Positions 1 through 6,848 of a DNA stretch of 64,000 nt are shown piece by piece. Within the stretch, counting starts at the first letter, position 1. Every line of letters begins with the position of its first letter. The notes under the pieces were generated by a model that saw only the letters and a program-made list of their open reading frames with translations, was not told the DNA's origin and did not search any database. Position numbers and translations under genes: made by a program. Source of the stretch: Arthrobacter agilis (lineage in GTDB: Bacteria; Actinomycetota; Actinomycetes; Actinomycetales; Micrococcaceae); NCBI RefSeq assembly GCF_006494655.1, contig NZ_VHIM01000003.1:1-64000 (forward strand), in the 5' to 3' direction.

Positions 1-126
1 CGTGAACGGACTCATCGAACTCCACCGCCGCGTCGCCCGAGGATTCCGCAACCGAGACAACTACCGCCTACGCATGCTCCTCATCGGCGGCGGACTCAGC
101 CACTCCCACCTCAAGTAAGAAGAGCC
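1..126 (+). mobile_element. 3' end of an ISL3-family insertion sequence
   Basis: The first 126 bases are the right end of an IS. They hold the last codons of a transposase and then, three bases after its stop region, the terminal octamer GAAGAGCC (119–126), the reverse complement of the GGCTCTTC terminus typical of actinobacterial ISL3 elements. The left end lies outside the window, so target duplication cannot be tested. The base composition changes beyond it. The element has landed in the 3' part of a DUF262 gene. Confidence 0.75.
2..118 (+). CDS. ISL3-family transposase, C-terminal fragment (cut by window edge)
   Basis: The reading frame from the window start to the TAA at 116–118 encodes 38 residues ending in GGGLSHSHLK, preceded by RRVARGFRNRDNYRLRM. 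This pattern matches the very C-terminus of ISL3-family DDE transposases (family knowledge; no search was run). The body of the gene lies to the left of the window, so activity cannot be judged. The stop sits directly beside the terminal inverted repeat, as expected for a compact IS. Confidence 0.75.
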   Translation: MNGLIELHRRVARGFRNRDNYRLRMLLIGGGLSHSHLK

Positions 127-1296
127 GGTTATGGCCGAACCAGCACGCCGCACGCGATCGGCGAAAATGCCAGGTTCGATAGTTTTTCGGATCTCTAGAG
201 CATTCTCGATTTGCCCATTTCGAATCTCTTTGATGAGTCGCGAGACATAAGACTCGGGCTTGCTCTGGTGCTCCTCAGCAAAAGTTGAAGCCCAAAGCCA
301 ATTCTTAAGGCGAGACGTATCAGTGGTTGGTACATACTGCATGATTCCGAACAACAGCAAACGCTGAACTTCATAAGGCACATCCGACATTCGCGATATC
401 TGAAGGGGAGCCAAAAATGAGGCCAGAGCATCAAGGGCTTGTTCCATCGCCTCCACTTCGGCCTGAAGACCGTTCGGCCGGTTTGAAAGTTCCCGAAGCT
501 GAATCACCTCACGCGAATCGAGAGATAACTCAGCCGTAATTGCCAGGCAGCGTATCAAGAATTCCTCTGAGATGCCCTCGAGCGCAGTGCCCTCATATCG
601 TTCGGTCAACTCGCGGAAAGTCTCTTCGAGGTCGAAACTTGACCGCCAAGTGAGAGCTCTTACGAAGTCAACCGACGACAAAGGCGTGCCGCTACTATTT
701 ACGCGACGGAAAACTTCGACGACATCCTCGAGAACCGCGTTCGAGAGAGTGATGATCGGCACCTGGTAATCTTGAAACGTTGAGTATAGGTCTAGGACAC
801 GAGACAGCAGTTCTTCGCCGTCCTCAAGCTCAGCAATTTCACGTTGAACGTCGAGGAACGGACGGCTCTCGAAGAGGGCACTCATCGGCACGAGCCACGG
901 GCCCCCCTGTCTAATCGCTGTTTCATGAATGAATTGACCGAGCCGTACGTCGAAATACACACGATATACGGGATTGTTACCTGGATCACGAAGGGTTCCA
1001 TAGAGCGTTGACATTCGTTGTGCGCCATCGAGGACTACTTCGAAACTACTGAGGTTCAGGTCGGCGGGAGGGAATGGGCCTTCTCGATATCCCGAAAAGT
1101 AGTTATCCGACGATTCCACTCGCCATGTGAGAATGCTTCCAATAGGATACCCTTTCCGAATGCTTTCTAACAGCTCAATGACGTCACTTTCCCCCCACAC
1201 GAAATGTCGTTGAAACCGTGGAATTCTAAGCGCCGTTCGGCTGATCTGACGTAGCACGATGTTGAGATATTGCGCCCTTGGCTCAGGATTCTGCAC
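61..1296 (-). CDS. DUF262 domain protein with IS-derived C-terminus
   Basis: A 411-residue protein with the hallmarks of DUF262 (GmrS-like, ParB/sulfiredoxin-fold NTPase): IPRFQRHFVW at 25–34, LDGAQRMSTL at 89–98 in place of the usual DGQQR motif, and RVNSSGTPLS at 198–207. DUF262 proteins occur in type IV restriction (GmrSD) and other phage-defence loci. No DUF1524/HNH nuclease motif is visible. About the last 21 residues (codons below position 127) are encoded by the antisense strand of the IS end, so the native C-terminus has been lost and the present one is chimeric. The start lies 1 bp after the stop of the RelA/SpoT-like gene, so the two genes are probably translationally coupled. Codon use and lower GC differ from the neighbours, suggesting transfer. 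Confidence 0.8.
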   Translation of the reverse strand: MQNPEPRAQYLNIVLRQISRTALRIPRFQRHFVWGESDVIELLESIRKGYPIGSILTWRVESSDNYFSGYREGPFPPADLNLSSFEVVLDGAQRMSTLYGTLRDPGNNPVYRVYFDVRLGQFIHETAIRQGGPWLVPMSALFESRPFLDVQREIAELEDGEELLSRVLDLYSTFQDYQVPIITLSNAVLEDVVEVFRRVNSSGTPLSSVDFVRALTWRSSFDLEETFRELTERYEGTALEGISEEFLIRCLAITAELSLDSREVIQLRELSNRPNGLQAEVEAMEQALDALASFLAPLQISRMSDVPYEVQRLLLFGIMQYVPTTDTSRLKNWLWASTFAEEHQSKPESYVSRLIKEIRNGQIENALEIRKTIEPGIFADRVRRAGSAITGSSYLRWEWLSPPPMRSMRRR

Positions 1297-1297
1297 T

Positions 1298-1963
1298 TTA
1301 TACTTCTCCGATTTCCGCGAGTTCCGCTTTCAGGCGAACCAGAGAGGCTTCGATGTAGTGAGCGCTGTGCCCTATGTAAGAAGCTTCGAAGTCGGTAGAT
1401 TCGAAGAGCCAGGCAAGTGCTCGTTTTTTCTTCTTCTCGATTTGGCCAGTTCTTTTATATTCATAAAGAAGGTGCGTAAGTTCGCTTAAGTTGTCCTGCA
1501 GCTTCGTGAGAATTTTGATCTCGAAAGCTATTTCAGTCTCAGTAACTTCCGGACCTGGTACTGACAGCAATACGTAAACATGATGAGCATGATAGCCAGA
1601 GTCTTTTGCGTGGTAGCGCCGATAGGTCTTCAAACCCAATTTTCTTGCGGAAGCTGTCACGCGATTACTTGCATCAACGACGCCGTCCGCGAAGGGCACA
1701 ACAAATTTCGTTCGCACCAAATCGTCGAGGAATAGATGTCCTCGCTCAGGCGTTACCCAATCTTGGTTCTTAGCATTATCGTCAGGAATACGGTCGGCCT
1801 GTTCCTGAATACTTCTTATCTTCGGGGGCATCTCTCCTTCGTTGTTCTCCTCGTAATTCACGCGGTAGAGTTTATCAATGAACGAGTCCCAGGATTTTGT
1901 TACGACTCTGAAGCCAGCTTCTCCGTTTGCCCAGACGTCGACTCCGCGGATTTTGCCAAGCAC
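1298..1963 (-). CDS. RelA/SpoT-like nucleotidyltransferase-domain protein
   Basis: 221 residues from a GTG start. The core resembles a RelA/SpoT synthetase fold without the HD hydrolase: DLVRTKFVVPFADGV at 81–95 fits the D-x-x-G-x-R-x-V strand, KDSGYHAHHVYV at 120–131 fits the GY-x-x-x-H segment, and EIKILTKLQ at 148–156 followed by ELTHLLYE at 161–168 fits the EIQIRT…H…Y end. The basic ATP-binding loop is not convincing, so the product may not be (p)ppGpp. Small stand-alone synthetases include alarmone synthases and toxic tRNA- or ATP-pyrophosphorylating enzymes. The gene forms an operon with the downstream DUF262 gene (1 bp gap) and sits in AT-rich DNA. The start is uncertain: removing one base from the T5 run at 1989–1993 would fuse it to the upstream 46-codon ORF. 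Confidence 0.65.
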   Translation of the reverse strand: MLGKIRGVDVWANGEAGFRVVTKSWDSFIDKLYRVNYEENNEGEMPPKIRSIQEQADRIPDDNAKNQDWVTPERGHLFLDDLVRTKFVVPFADGVVDASNRVTASARKLGLKTYRRYHAKDSGYHAHHVYVLLSVPGPEVTETEIAFEIKILTKLQDNLSELTHLLYEYKRTGQIEKKKKRALAWLFESTDFEASYIGHSAHYIEASLVRLKAELAEIGEV

Positions 1964-2317
1964 GAGTTGCTTTTCGAGATCAGCGAAGTTTTTCGCGCAT
2001 CCCGTCGGGCGAGATAGAGCTTGTATCGCCGTCTGAGGTAACTGGGTGCTTGGGCAGGGAACCGTCAGGTTCCATCGCCTCGTCTTCTTCGCTGGCTCCG
2101 GTGTCAGTCACGATGCTCATTATGTCGGTAAAATGCCGGGCCCGCGAGTAGGACATCCATATTCAGCATGGTTGTAAGCAAGGGTTACTACACCCCCCCA
2201 GTTTGAGCATTAGTACGCTCGCACCTTGCTCTCAACGGTGAAGGCCCTGTTGTGTCGGCCCCAAACACGCGGCTGTACCTGAGTAGACCGGTATCCGGTC
2301 GAGTCGAAGGATAAGAG
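1964..2317. other. Intergenic region between the RelA/SpoT-like operon and lacI
   Basis: This roughly 350-base gap holds only the 46-codon acidic ORF described separately. The remainder (2121–2317) has no convincing gene. It must contain the promoter of the minus-strand operon: TTGCTT followed by AT-rich GAATAT is visible on the minus strand near 2160–2185 but is weak. No attachment site or direct repeat was recognised at this edge of the AT-rich patch. Confidence 0.4.
1980..2120 (-). CDS. Small acidic ORF upstream of the RelA/SpoT-like gene
   Basis: A 46-codon frame starting with ATG at 2118–2120 and ending 16 bp before the GTG of the RelA/SpoT-like gene. It begins MSIVTDTGASEEDEAMEPDG and is rich in Asp, Glu, Ser and Gly, so it is probably disordered. 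It could be a separate leader or antitoxin-like peptide. It could also be the true N-terminus of the next protein, because deletion of one base in the T5 run (1989–1993) joins the frames as MRENFADLEKQLVLGKIRG. No clear Shine-Dalgarno sequence precedes it, so I cannot tell which is right. Confidence 0.35.
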   Translation of the reverse strand: MSIVTDTGASEEDEAMEPDGSLPKHPVTSDGDTSSISPDGMREKLR

Positions 2318-3355
2318 CTAATCGCCGCTTGAGGCCGCGGTGCTCTCCCGCACCACCAGCCGTGTCGGCACGAGGTCCAGGCCCGGCTCCGTCGAGTTCT
2401 CCCGCATCTGCTTCAGCACCTTGTCCACGCAGCGCCGGCCCACCTCGGCGAAGTCCTGGTGCACCGTGGTCAGGGGCGGGCTGAAGGAGGTGCTGTCCGG
2501 GATGTCGTCGAAGCCCACGATCGAGACGTCCTCCGGCACCCGGATGCCCTTCTCGTGGAAGGCCCGGAGCACTCCCAGTGCCATCTGGTCGTTTGCCACG
2601 AACACCGCGGTGCAGTCGGACGCGGCCAACGTCAGGCCCGCGAGGTAGCCCGAGTCCGCCGACCAGTCCCCCCGCAGCAACGCAGGCTCAGCACACCCTC
2701 GTGAGGACAGCACCGACCGCCAGGCGTTCACGCGCCGCTCCGACGCGAAGGACGCCGACGGCCCGGCCACGTGCCACACCGTCGGATGGCCCAGGTCCAG
2801 CAGGTGCTCCACGGCCTTCCGGGCGCCGTCGGCCTGGTCCGTGTCGATCACGCTGTAGCCGTCACTCGCATCGGAATCCACCACCACGGCGTGGACGCCC
2901 GGCGGCAGGGACACCGTGGCGGCGTCGAGCAGGTGGACCTCCATGATCACGATGATGCCGTCCACCGCCAGCTCGTTCAGCCGCGAGAACGCACCCCGCA
3001 CGCCGGCCTGCGTCGGCGCGGCCACGGGGATCAGCGTGATGGCGTAATCCTCCTCCGCGGCCCGGGCCGCGATGGCCTCGAGCGTGCGGACGTTCCCGGT
3101 GGTCGAGAGCGTGAAGAGGATGACGCCGATGGTCCGGAAGCTTCCCCGCTTCAGGGCCCGCGCCGCACTGTTGGGTCGGTAGCCGAGCTCGTTCATCGCC
3201 GCGATCACCTGCTGCCGCGTGGCCTCCATGACGCCCGGGCTGCCGTTGGACACCCGTGACACCGTCTGCGCCGAGACACCAGCCAGCCGGGCGACGTCGG
3301 ACATGGAGACGCGTCGGTCCTCGCGGAGGGAGTGTTGACGCGACGGTGCTGACAT
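2318..3355 (-). CDS. LacI-family transcriptional regulator of the beta-galactoside operon
   Basis: 345 residues from ATG 3355. A longer in-frame start exists but would run through the operators and lacks family similarity. The N-terminal HTH spans about residues 17–36 (SMSDVARLAGVSAQTVSRV), with the hinge-helix region YRPNSAARALKRG and then a periplasmic-binding-protein-like sensor domain (about 65–340) ending in VRESTAASSGD. It is divergent from an ABC sugar importer and GH42 beta-galactosidase, so the likely inducer is a galactoside. Two palindromes of LacI type lie between it and the importer, consistent with autoregulation and repression of the operon. Confidence 0.93.
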   Translation of the reverse strand: MSAPSRQHSLREDRRVSMSDVARLAGVSAQTVSRVSNGSPGVMEATRQQVIAAMNELGYRPNSAARALKRGSFRTIGVILFTLSTTGNVRTLEAIAARAAEEDYAITLIPVAAPTQAGVRGAFSRLNELAVDGIIVIMEVHLLDAATVSLPPGVHAVVVDSDASDGYSVIDTDQADGARKAVEHLLDLGHPTVWHVAGPSASFASERRVNAWRSVLSSRGCAEPALLRGDWSADSGYLAGLTLAASDCTAVFVANDQMALGVLRAFHEKGIRVPEDVSIVGFDDIPDSTSFSPPLTTVHQDFAEVGRRCVDKVLKQMRENSTEPGLDLVPTRLVVRESTAASSGD

Positions 3356-3373
3356 GTGACCATCGTAACAACA

Positions 3374-3389
3374 ATGTTTACGCAAACAT
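3374..3389. promoter_or_regulatory. LacI-type operator O1
   Basis: ATGTTTACGCAAACAT is a near-perfect palindrome with the central CG typical of LacI/GalR family operators. It lies 19 bp upstream of the lacI-type start and about 34 bp from the second copy, roughly three helical turns, which would allow two dimers on one face. Confidence 0.75.
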
Positions 3390-3408
3390 CGAGCACGAGG
3401 CACGGCAG

Positions 3409-3422
3409 TGTTTGCGCAAACA
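3409..3422. promoter_or_regulatory. LacI-type operator O2
   Basis: TGTTTGCGCAAACA is a perfect 14-bp palindrome, differing from O1 by one base. It lies 22 bp upstream of the first permease start, so a bound repressor would block the transport operon promoter or early transcription. Confidence 0.75.
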
Positions 3423-3444
3423 TCGCACCGGACGAAGGACGAAC

Positions 3445-4383
3445 ATGACGACGGCGTCACCCCCACCCGCCGTGCTCGGCACGCAGCCCGAACCTGCGGC
3501 CCGAGCGCCGAGGCGCACCAGGACGCGCTCCTGGTCCGGTTGGCTCTTCATCGGCCCCTTCATGGCGGTCTTCGCGCTCGTGTTCCTGGCACCGATCGCC
3601 TACTCGATCTACCTGAGCTTCTTCCGCAACCAGCTCGTGGGCGGCAACGGCTTCGTGGGTCTTGCCAATTACGCACAGGTGCTGCAGGACTCGCAGTTCT
3701 GGTCCTCCCTCATCCGGGTGGTCCTGTTCCTCGCGGTGCAGGTCCCGGTGATGCTCCTGATCGCCCTCCTCGTGGCCCTGGCACTGGACAGCGGCCGGCT
3801 GTACGGGAAGTCCTTCTTCCGCATCTCGATCTTCCTGCCGTACGCGGTGCCCGCCGTCGTCGCCAGCCTCATGTGGGGCTTCATGTACGGCACGCGCTTC
3901 GGTCTGGTGGGCAACATCAACAGCGCGTTCGGCATCAACCTGCCCAACCCGCTCTCCCCCGACCTGATCCTCGCCTCGATCGGCAACATCGTCACGTGGG
4001 AGTTCATCGGCTACAACATGCTGATCTTCTACTCGGCGCTCAGCGTCATCCCGAAGTCCCTCCACGAGGCCGCGGAGATCGACGGCGCCAGCCAGTTCCG
4101 CCTCGTCACGGCCATCAAGCTGCCCGCCATCCGCGGCGCCATGGTGGTGGCCTCCATCTTCTCGGTGATCGGCAGCTTCCAGCTGTTCAACGAACCCGCG
4201 ATCCTGCAGAGCCTCGCCCCGAACTCCATCTCCACGTACTTCACCCCGAACCTGTACGCCTACTCGCTGAGCTTCTCCGGCCAGCAGTACAACTACTCCG
4301 CCACCGTGGCGATCGTCATGGGCATCATCACCATGGTCATCGCCTACGCCGTGCAGCTGCGCGGCATGCGGAAGGAAAGCTGA
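3445..4383 (+). CDS. Sugar ABC transporter permease (MalF type)
   Basis: 312 residues from ATG 3445, preceded by GAAGGAC. A proline-rich cytoplasmic N-terminus of about 33 residues is followed by WSGWLFIGPFMAVFALVFLA (TM1) and about five further membrane segments. The EAA loop that contacts the ATPase is at about residues 207–225 (LHEAAEIDGASQFRLVTAIK). This is a CUT1-type inner-membrane subunit for oligosaccharide uptake. No ATPase gene is in the operon, so a shared MsiK-like ATPase elsewhere is likely (known for actinobacterial CUT1 importers; inference here). It is followed 2 bp later by the partner permease. Confidence 0.93.
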   Translation: MTTASPPPAVLGTQPEPAARAPRRTRTRSWSGWLFIGPFMAVFALVFLAPIAYSIYLSFFRNQLVGGNGFVGLANYAQVLQDSQFWSSLIRVVLFLAVQVPVMLLIALLVALALDSGRLYGKSFFRISIFLPYAVPAVVASLMWGFMYGTRFGLVGNINSAFGINLPNPLSPDLILASIGNIVTWEFIGYNMLIFYSALSVIPKSLHEAAEIDGASQFRLVTAIKLPAIRGAMVVASIFSVIGSFQLFNEPAILQSLAPNSISTYFTPNLYAYSLSFSGQQYNYSATVAIVMGIITMVIAYAVQLRGMRKES

Positions 4384-4385
4384 CC

Positions 4386-5321
4386 ATGAGCGTCGCCGTC
4401 GAACCCTCCCGCACAGCCGGGAAGCGCACCTCCAAGCCGGGCTACGTGCGCATGAAGAGCACGCGCCGCGGCGTGGACAACCCGCGCCGCAGCGTGCTGC
4501 TGACCCTCCTCACCGGCGTCATCCTCATCTACAGCCTGATCCCGCTGGTGTGGCTGCTCATCAACTCCTCGAAAACACAGGAGAGCCTGTTCAGCTCCTT
4601 CGGGCTCTGGTTCAGCGGGGACTTCGCGCTGTTCAGCAACATCGGTGACACCCTGTCCTACGACGGCGGCATCTTCGGCCGCTGGTTCCTCAACACCGTG
4701 CTCTACGTGGTGGCGGGTGCCGGCGGCGCGACCTTCCTCGCCGTCCTCGGCGGGTACGCCCTCGCGAAGTTCTCCTTCCCGGGCAAGAAGGCCGTGTTCG
4801 CCGTCGTCATCGGCGCCGTCGCCGTCCCCGGCACCGCCCTCGCGGTCCCCACGTTCCTCATGTTCAGCGAGATGGGCCTCACCAACACCCCGTGGGCGGT
4901 GATCATCCCCTCGCTGATCTCCCCGTTCGGCCTGTACCTGATGTGGACGTTCGCCTCTGAGGCCATCCCCGCCGAGCTGCTGGAATCGGCGCGCATGGAC
5001 GGCGCCGGCGAGTTCCGCACGTTCTTCCAGATCTCCCTGCCGCTGCTGGGCCCGGGCATCGTCACGGTGCTGCTGTTCACCATGGTGGCCACCTGGAACA
5101 ACTACTTCCTGCCGCTGATCATGCTGAAGGACCCGGACTGGTACCCGCTGACCCTGGGCCTGAACGCCTGGAACAACCAGGCCTCCACGGTGGGCGGGGA
5201 CGCCATCTACAACCTCGTGATCACCGGTGCCCTGCTGACCATCCTCCCGCTGATCGCCGCCTTCCTCCTCCTCCAGCGGTACTGGCAGTCCGGCCTCAGC
5301 GCCGGCGCAGTCAAGGAATGA
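4386..5321 (+). CDS. Sugar ABC transporter permease (MalG type)
   Basis: 311 residues from ATG 4386, 2 bp after the stop of the first permease. It has a basic N-terminus, TM1 around VLLTLLTGVILIYSLIPLVW, about six membrane segments and an EAA loop near residues 193–215 (AIPAELLESARMDGAGEFR). The C-terminal FLLLQRYWQSGLSAGAVKE is typical of MalG/GanQ-type subunits. It pairs with the upstream permease as the transmembrane channel for a galactoside or galacto-oligosaccharide. Confidence 0.93.
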   Translation: MSVAVEPSRTAGKRTSKPGYVRMKSTRRGVDNPRRSVLLTLLTGVILIYSLIPLVWLLINSSKTQESLFSSFGLWFSGDFALFSNIGDTLSYDGGIFGRWFLNTVLYVVAGAGGATFLAVLGGYALAKFSFPGKKAVFAVVIGAVAVPGTALAVPTFLMFSEMGLTNTPWAVIIPSLISPFGLYLMWTFASEAIPAELLESARMDGAGEFRTFFQISLPLLGPGIVTVLLFTMVATWNNYFLPLIMLKDPDWYPLTLGLNAWNNQASTVGGDAIYNLVITGALLTILPLIAAFLLLQRYWQSGLSAGAVKE

Positions 5322-5377
5322 CCCCGCGACCGAACGAACAACCCCTTCCCGTCAACAACGAAGTGATAAGGAAACCC

Positions 5378-6724
5378 ATGAAGAAGAGAATAGCCCCCGC
5401 AGTACTGCGAGGATCCGCTCTGGCCTTCGCGGCAACGCTGGCGCTCACCGCCTGTGGCGGCGGCGGTAGCGACGCCGGTGGCAGTGCCGACGCCGGGAAC
5501 GCCGACGACGTCGCCGCGGCACTGGAGGAGGGCGGTGAGCTCACCGTCTGGGCCTGGGACCTCACGGTCCAGGACGTCGCCGACGAGTTCGAGGAACTGC
5601 ACCCGAACGTGGACGTCAAGGTGGTCAACGCGGGTACCGGCAACGACCAGTACACCGCCCTGCAGAACGCGATCGCCGCCGGCGACGGCGTTCCCGACGT
5701 CGCGCAGATCGAGTACTTCGCCCTCCCGCAGTTCGCCATCGCCGACTCCCTGACAGACATCAGCGGCCTCGGTGCCGGCGACCTCGAGGGAACCTTCAGC
5801 CCCGGCCCGTGGAACGCCGTGCAGCAGGGCGAGGGCATCTACGGCCTGCCCATGGATGCCGGGCCCATGGTCATGTATTACAACACCGAGGTGTTCGAGA
5901 AGTTCGGCGTGGAGATCCCCGCCACGTGGGACGAGTACATCGAGGCAGCGAGAACCATCCACGAGGCCGACCCCGACGTCTACATCACCAACGACACCGG
6001 TGACGCCGGCTTCACCACGAGCCTCATCTGGCAGGCCGGCGGTAAGCCCTACCAGGTGGACGGCACCGACGTGACCGTCGACTTCTCCGACGAGGGCTCC
6101 ACGAAGTTCGCCGAGACGTGGCAGGAACTGGTGGACGGCGAGCTCGTGGCCCCTATTAACTCCTGGACCGACGAGTGGTACCAGGGCCTCGGCGACGGCA
6201 CCATCGCCACCCTGAACACAGGAGCCTGGATGCCCGGCAACTTCGAGTCCGGCGTGCAGGCAGGCGCCGGCAAGTGGCGCGTGGCCCCGCTTCCCCAGTG
6301 GGAGGAGGGCGGCACCGCCACCGCCGAGAACGGCGGCAGTTCGCTGGCCATCCCGTCCGCCACGGAGAATGCGGCCCTCGCCTACGCCTTCCTCGACTAC
6401 GCGAGCGTGGCCGACGGTGTCCAGACTCGCATCGATGGCGGTGCCTTCCCGTCCACGACGGAGGACCTCGCCTCCGAGGAGTTCCTGAACCGTGAGTTCG
6501 AGTACTTCGGGGGTCAGAAGGCCAACGAGCTCTTCGCGGAGTCGGCCGAGAACGTCGTCGAGGGCTGGTCCTACCTGCCCTTCCAGGTATACGCGAACAG
6601 CATCTTCAACGACACAGTGGGTCAGTCCTATGTGTCCGACGCCCCGCTTACCGAGGGCCTGAAGGCCTGGCAGGACGCCACGATCCAGTACGGCTCGGAC
6701 CAGGGCTTCACCGTCTCCGAGTAG
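5378..6724 (+). CDS. Extracellular sugar-binding lipoprotein of the ABC importer
   Basis: 448 residues from ATG 5378. This start follows an AAGGA site and gives a proper lipoprotein signal; an earlier ATG at 5318 overlaps the permease stop but would bury the signal peptide. MKKR is followed by a hydrophobic stretch and the lipobox LTAC with Cys26 as lipid anchor, then a Gly/Ser/Asp-rich linker. The mature part is a cluster-B (MalE/UgpB-like) solute-binding protein starting GELTVWAWD. It captures the sugar at the outer face of the membrane for the two permeases upstream. Confidence 0.93.
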   Translation: MKKRIAPAVLRGSALAFAATLALTACGGGGSDAGGSADAGNADDVAAALEEGGELTVWAWDLTVQDVADEFEELHPNVDVKVVNAGTGNDQYTALQNAIAAGDGVPDVAQIEYFALPQFAIADSLTDISGLGAGDLEGTFSPGPWNAVQQGEGIYGLPMDAGPMVMYYNTEVFEKFGVEIPATWDEYIEAARTIHEADPDVYITNDTGDAGFTTSLIWQAGGKPYQVDGTDVTVDFSDEGSTKFAETWQELVDGELVAPINSWTDEWYQGLGDGTIATLNTGAWMPGNFESGVQAGAGKWRVAPLPQWEEGGTATAENGGSSLAIPSATENAALAYAFLDYASVADGVQTRIDGGAFPSTTEDLASEEFLNREFEYFGGQKANELFAESAENVVEGWSYLPFQVYANSIFNDTVGQSYVSDAPLTEGLKAWQDATIQYGSDQGFTVSE

Positions 6725-6766
6725 TACCCGGCTCGTACCCGCACCATCTGAATCACCAAGCCCGGG

Positions 6767-6796
6767 CCGGGCGGGAGCTCGCGCGCACCCGCCCGG
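6767..6796 (+). terminator. Intercistronic stem-loop before the GH42 gene
   Basis: CCGGGCGGG and CCCGCCCGG form a perfect 9-bp stem with a 12-nt loop and no U-tract. It may act as an attenuator or mRNA stabiliser, keeping the binding protein in excess over the enzyme. Just downstream the undecamer TTCCACCCCTG occurs twice in tandem (6801–6822). Confidence 0.4.
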
Positions 6797-6848
6797 TCCG
6801 TTCCACCCCTGTTCCACCCCTGTTGAACCCGCCTCAAGGAGCTTCACC

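Noticed and set aside
1259-2151. Plus-strand ORFs opposite the DUF262 and RelA/SpoT-like genes
   Set aside because: They have no ribosome sites or domains and are antisense to genes with clear family motifs.
1-2317. Prophage or integrative element at the left edge
   Set aside because: No integrase, phage structural gene, tRNA junction or direct-repeat att pair is seen. Only an IS end and the small operon are visible.
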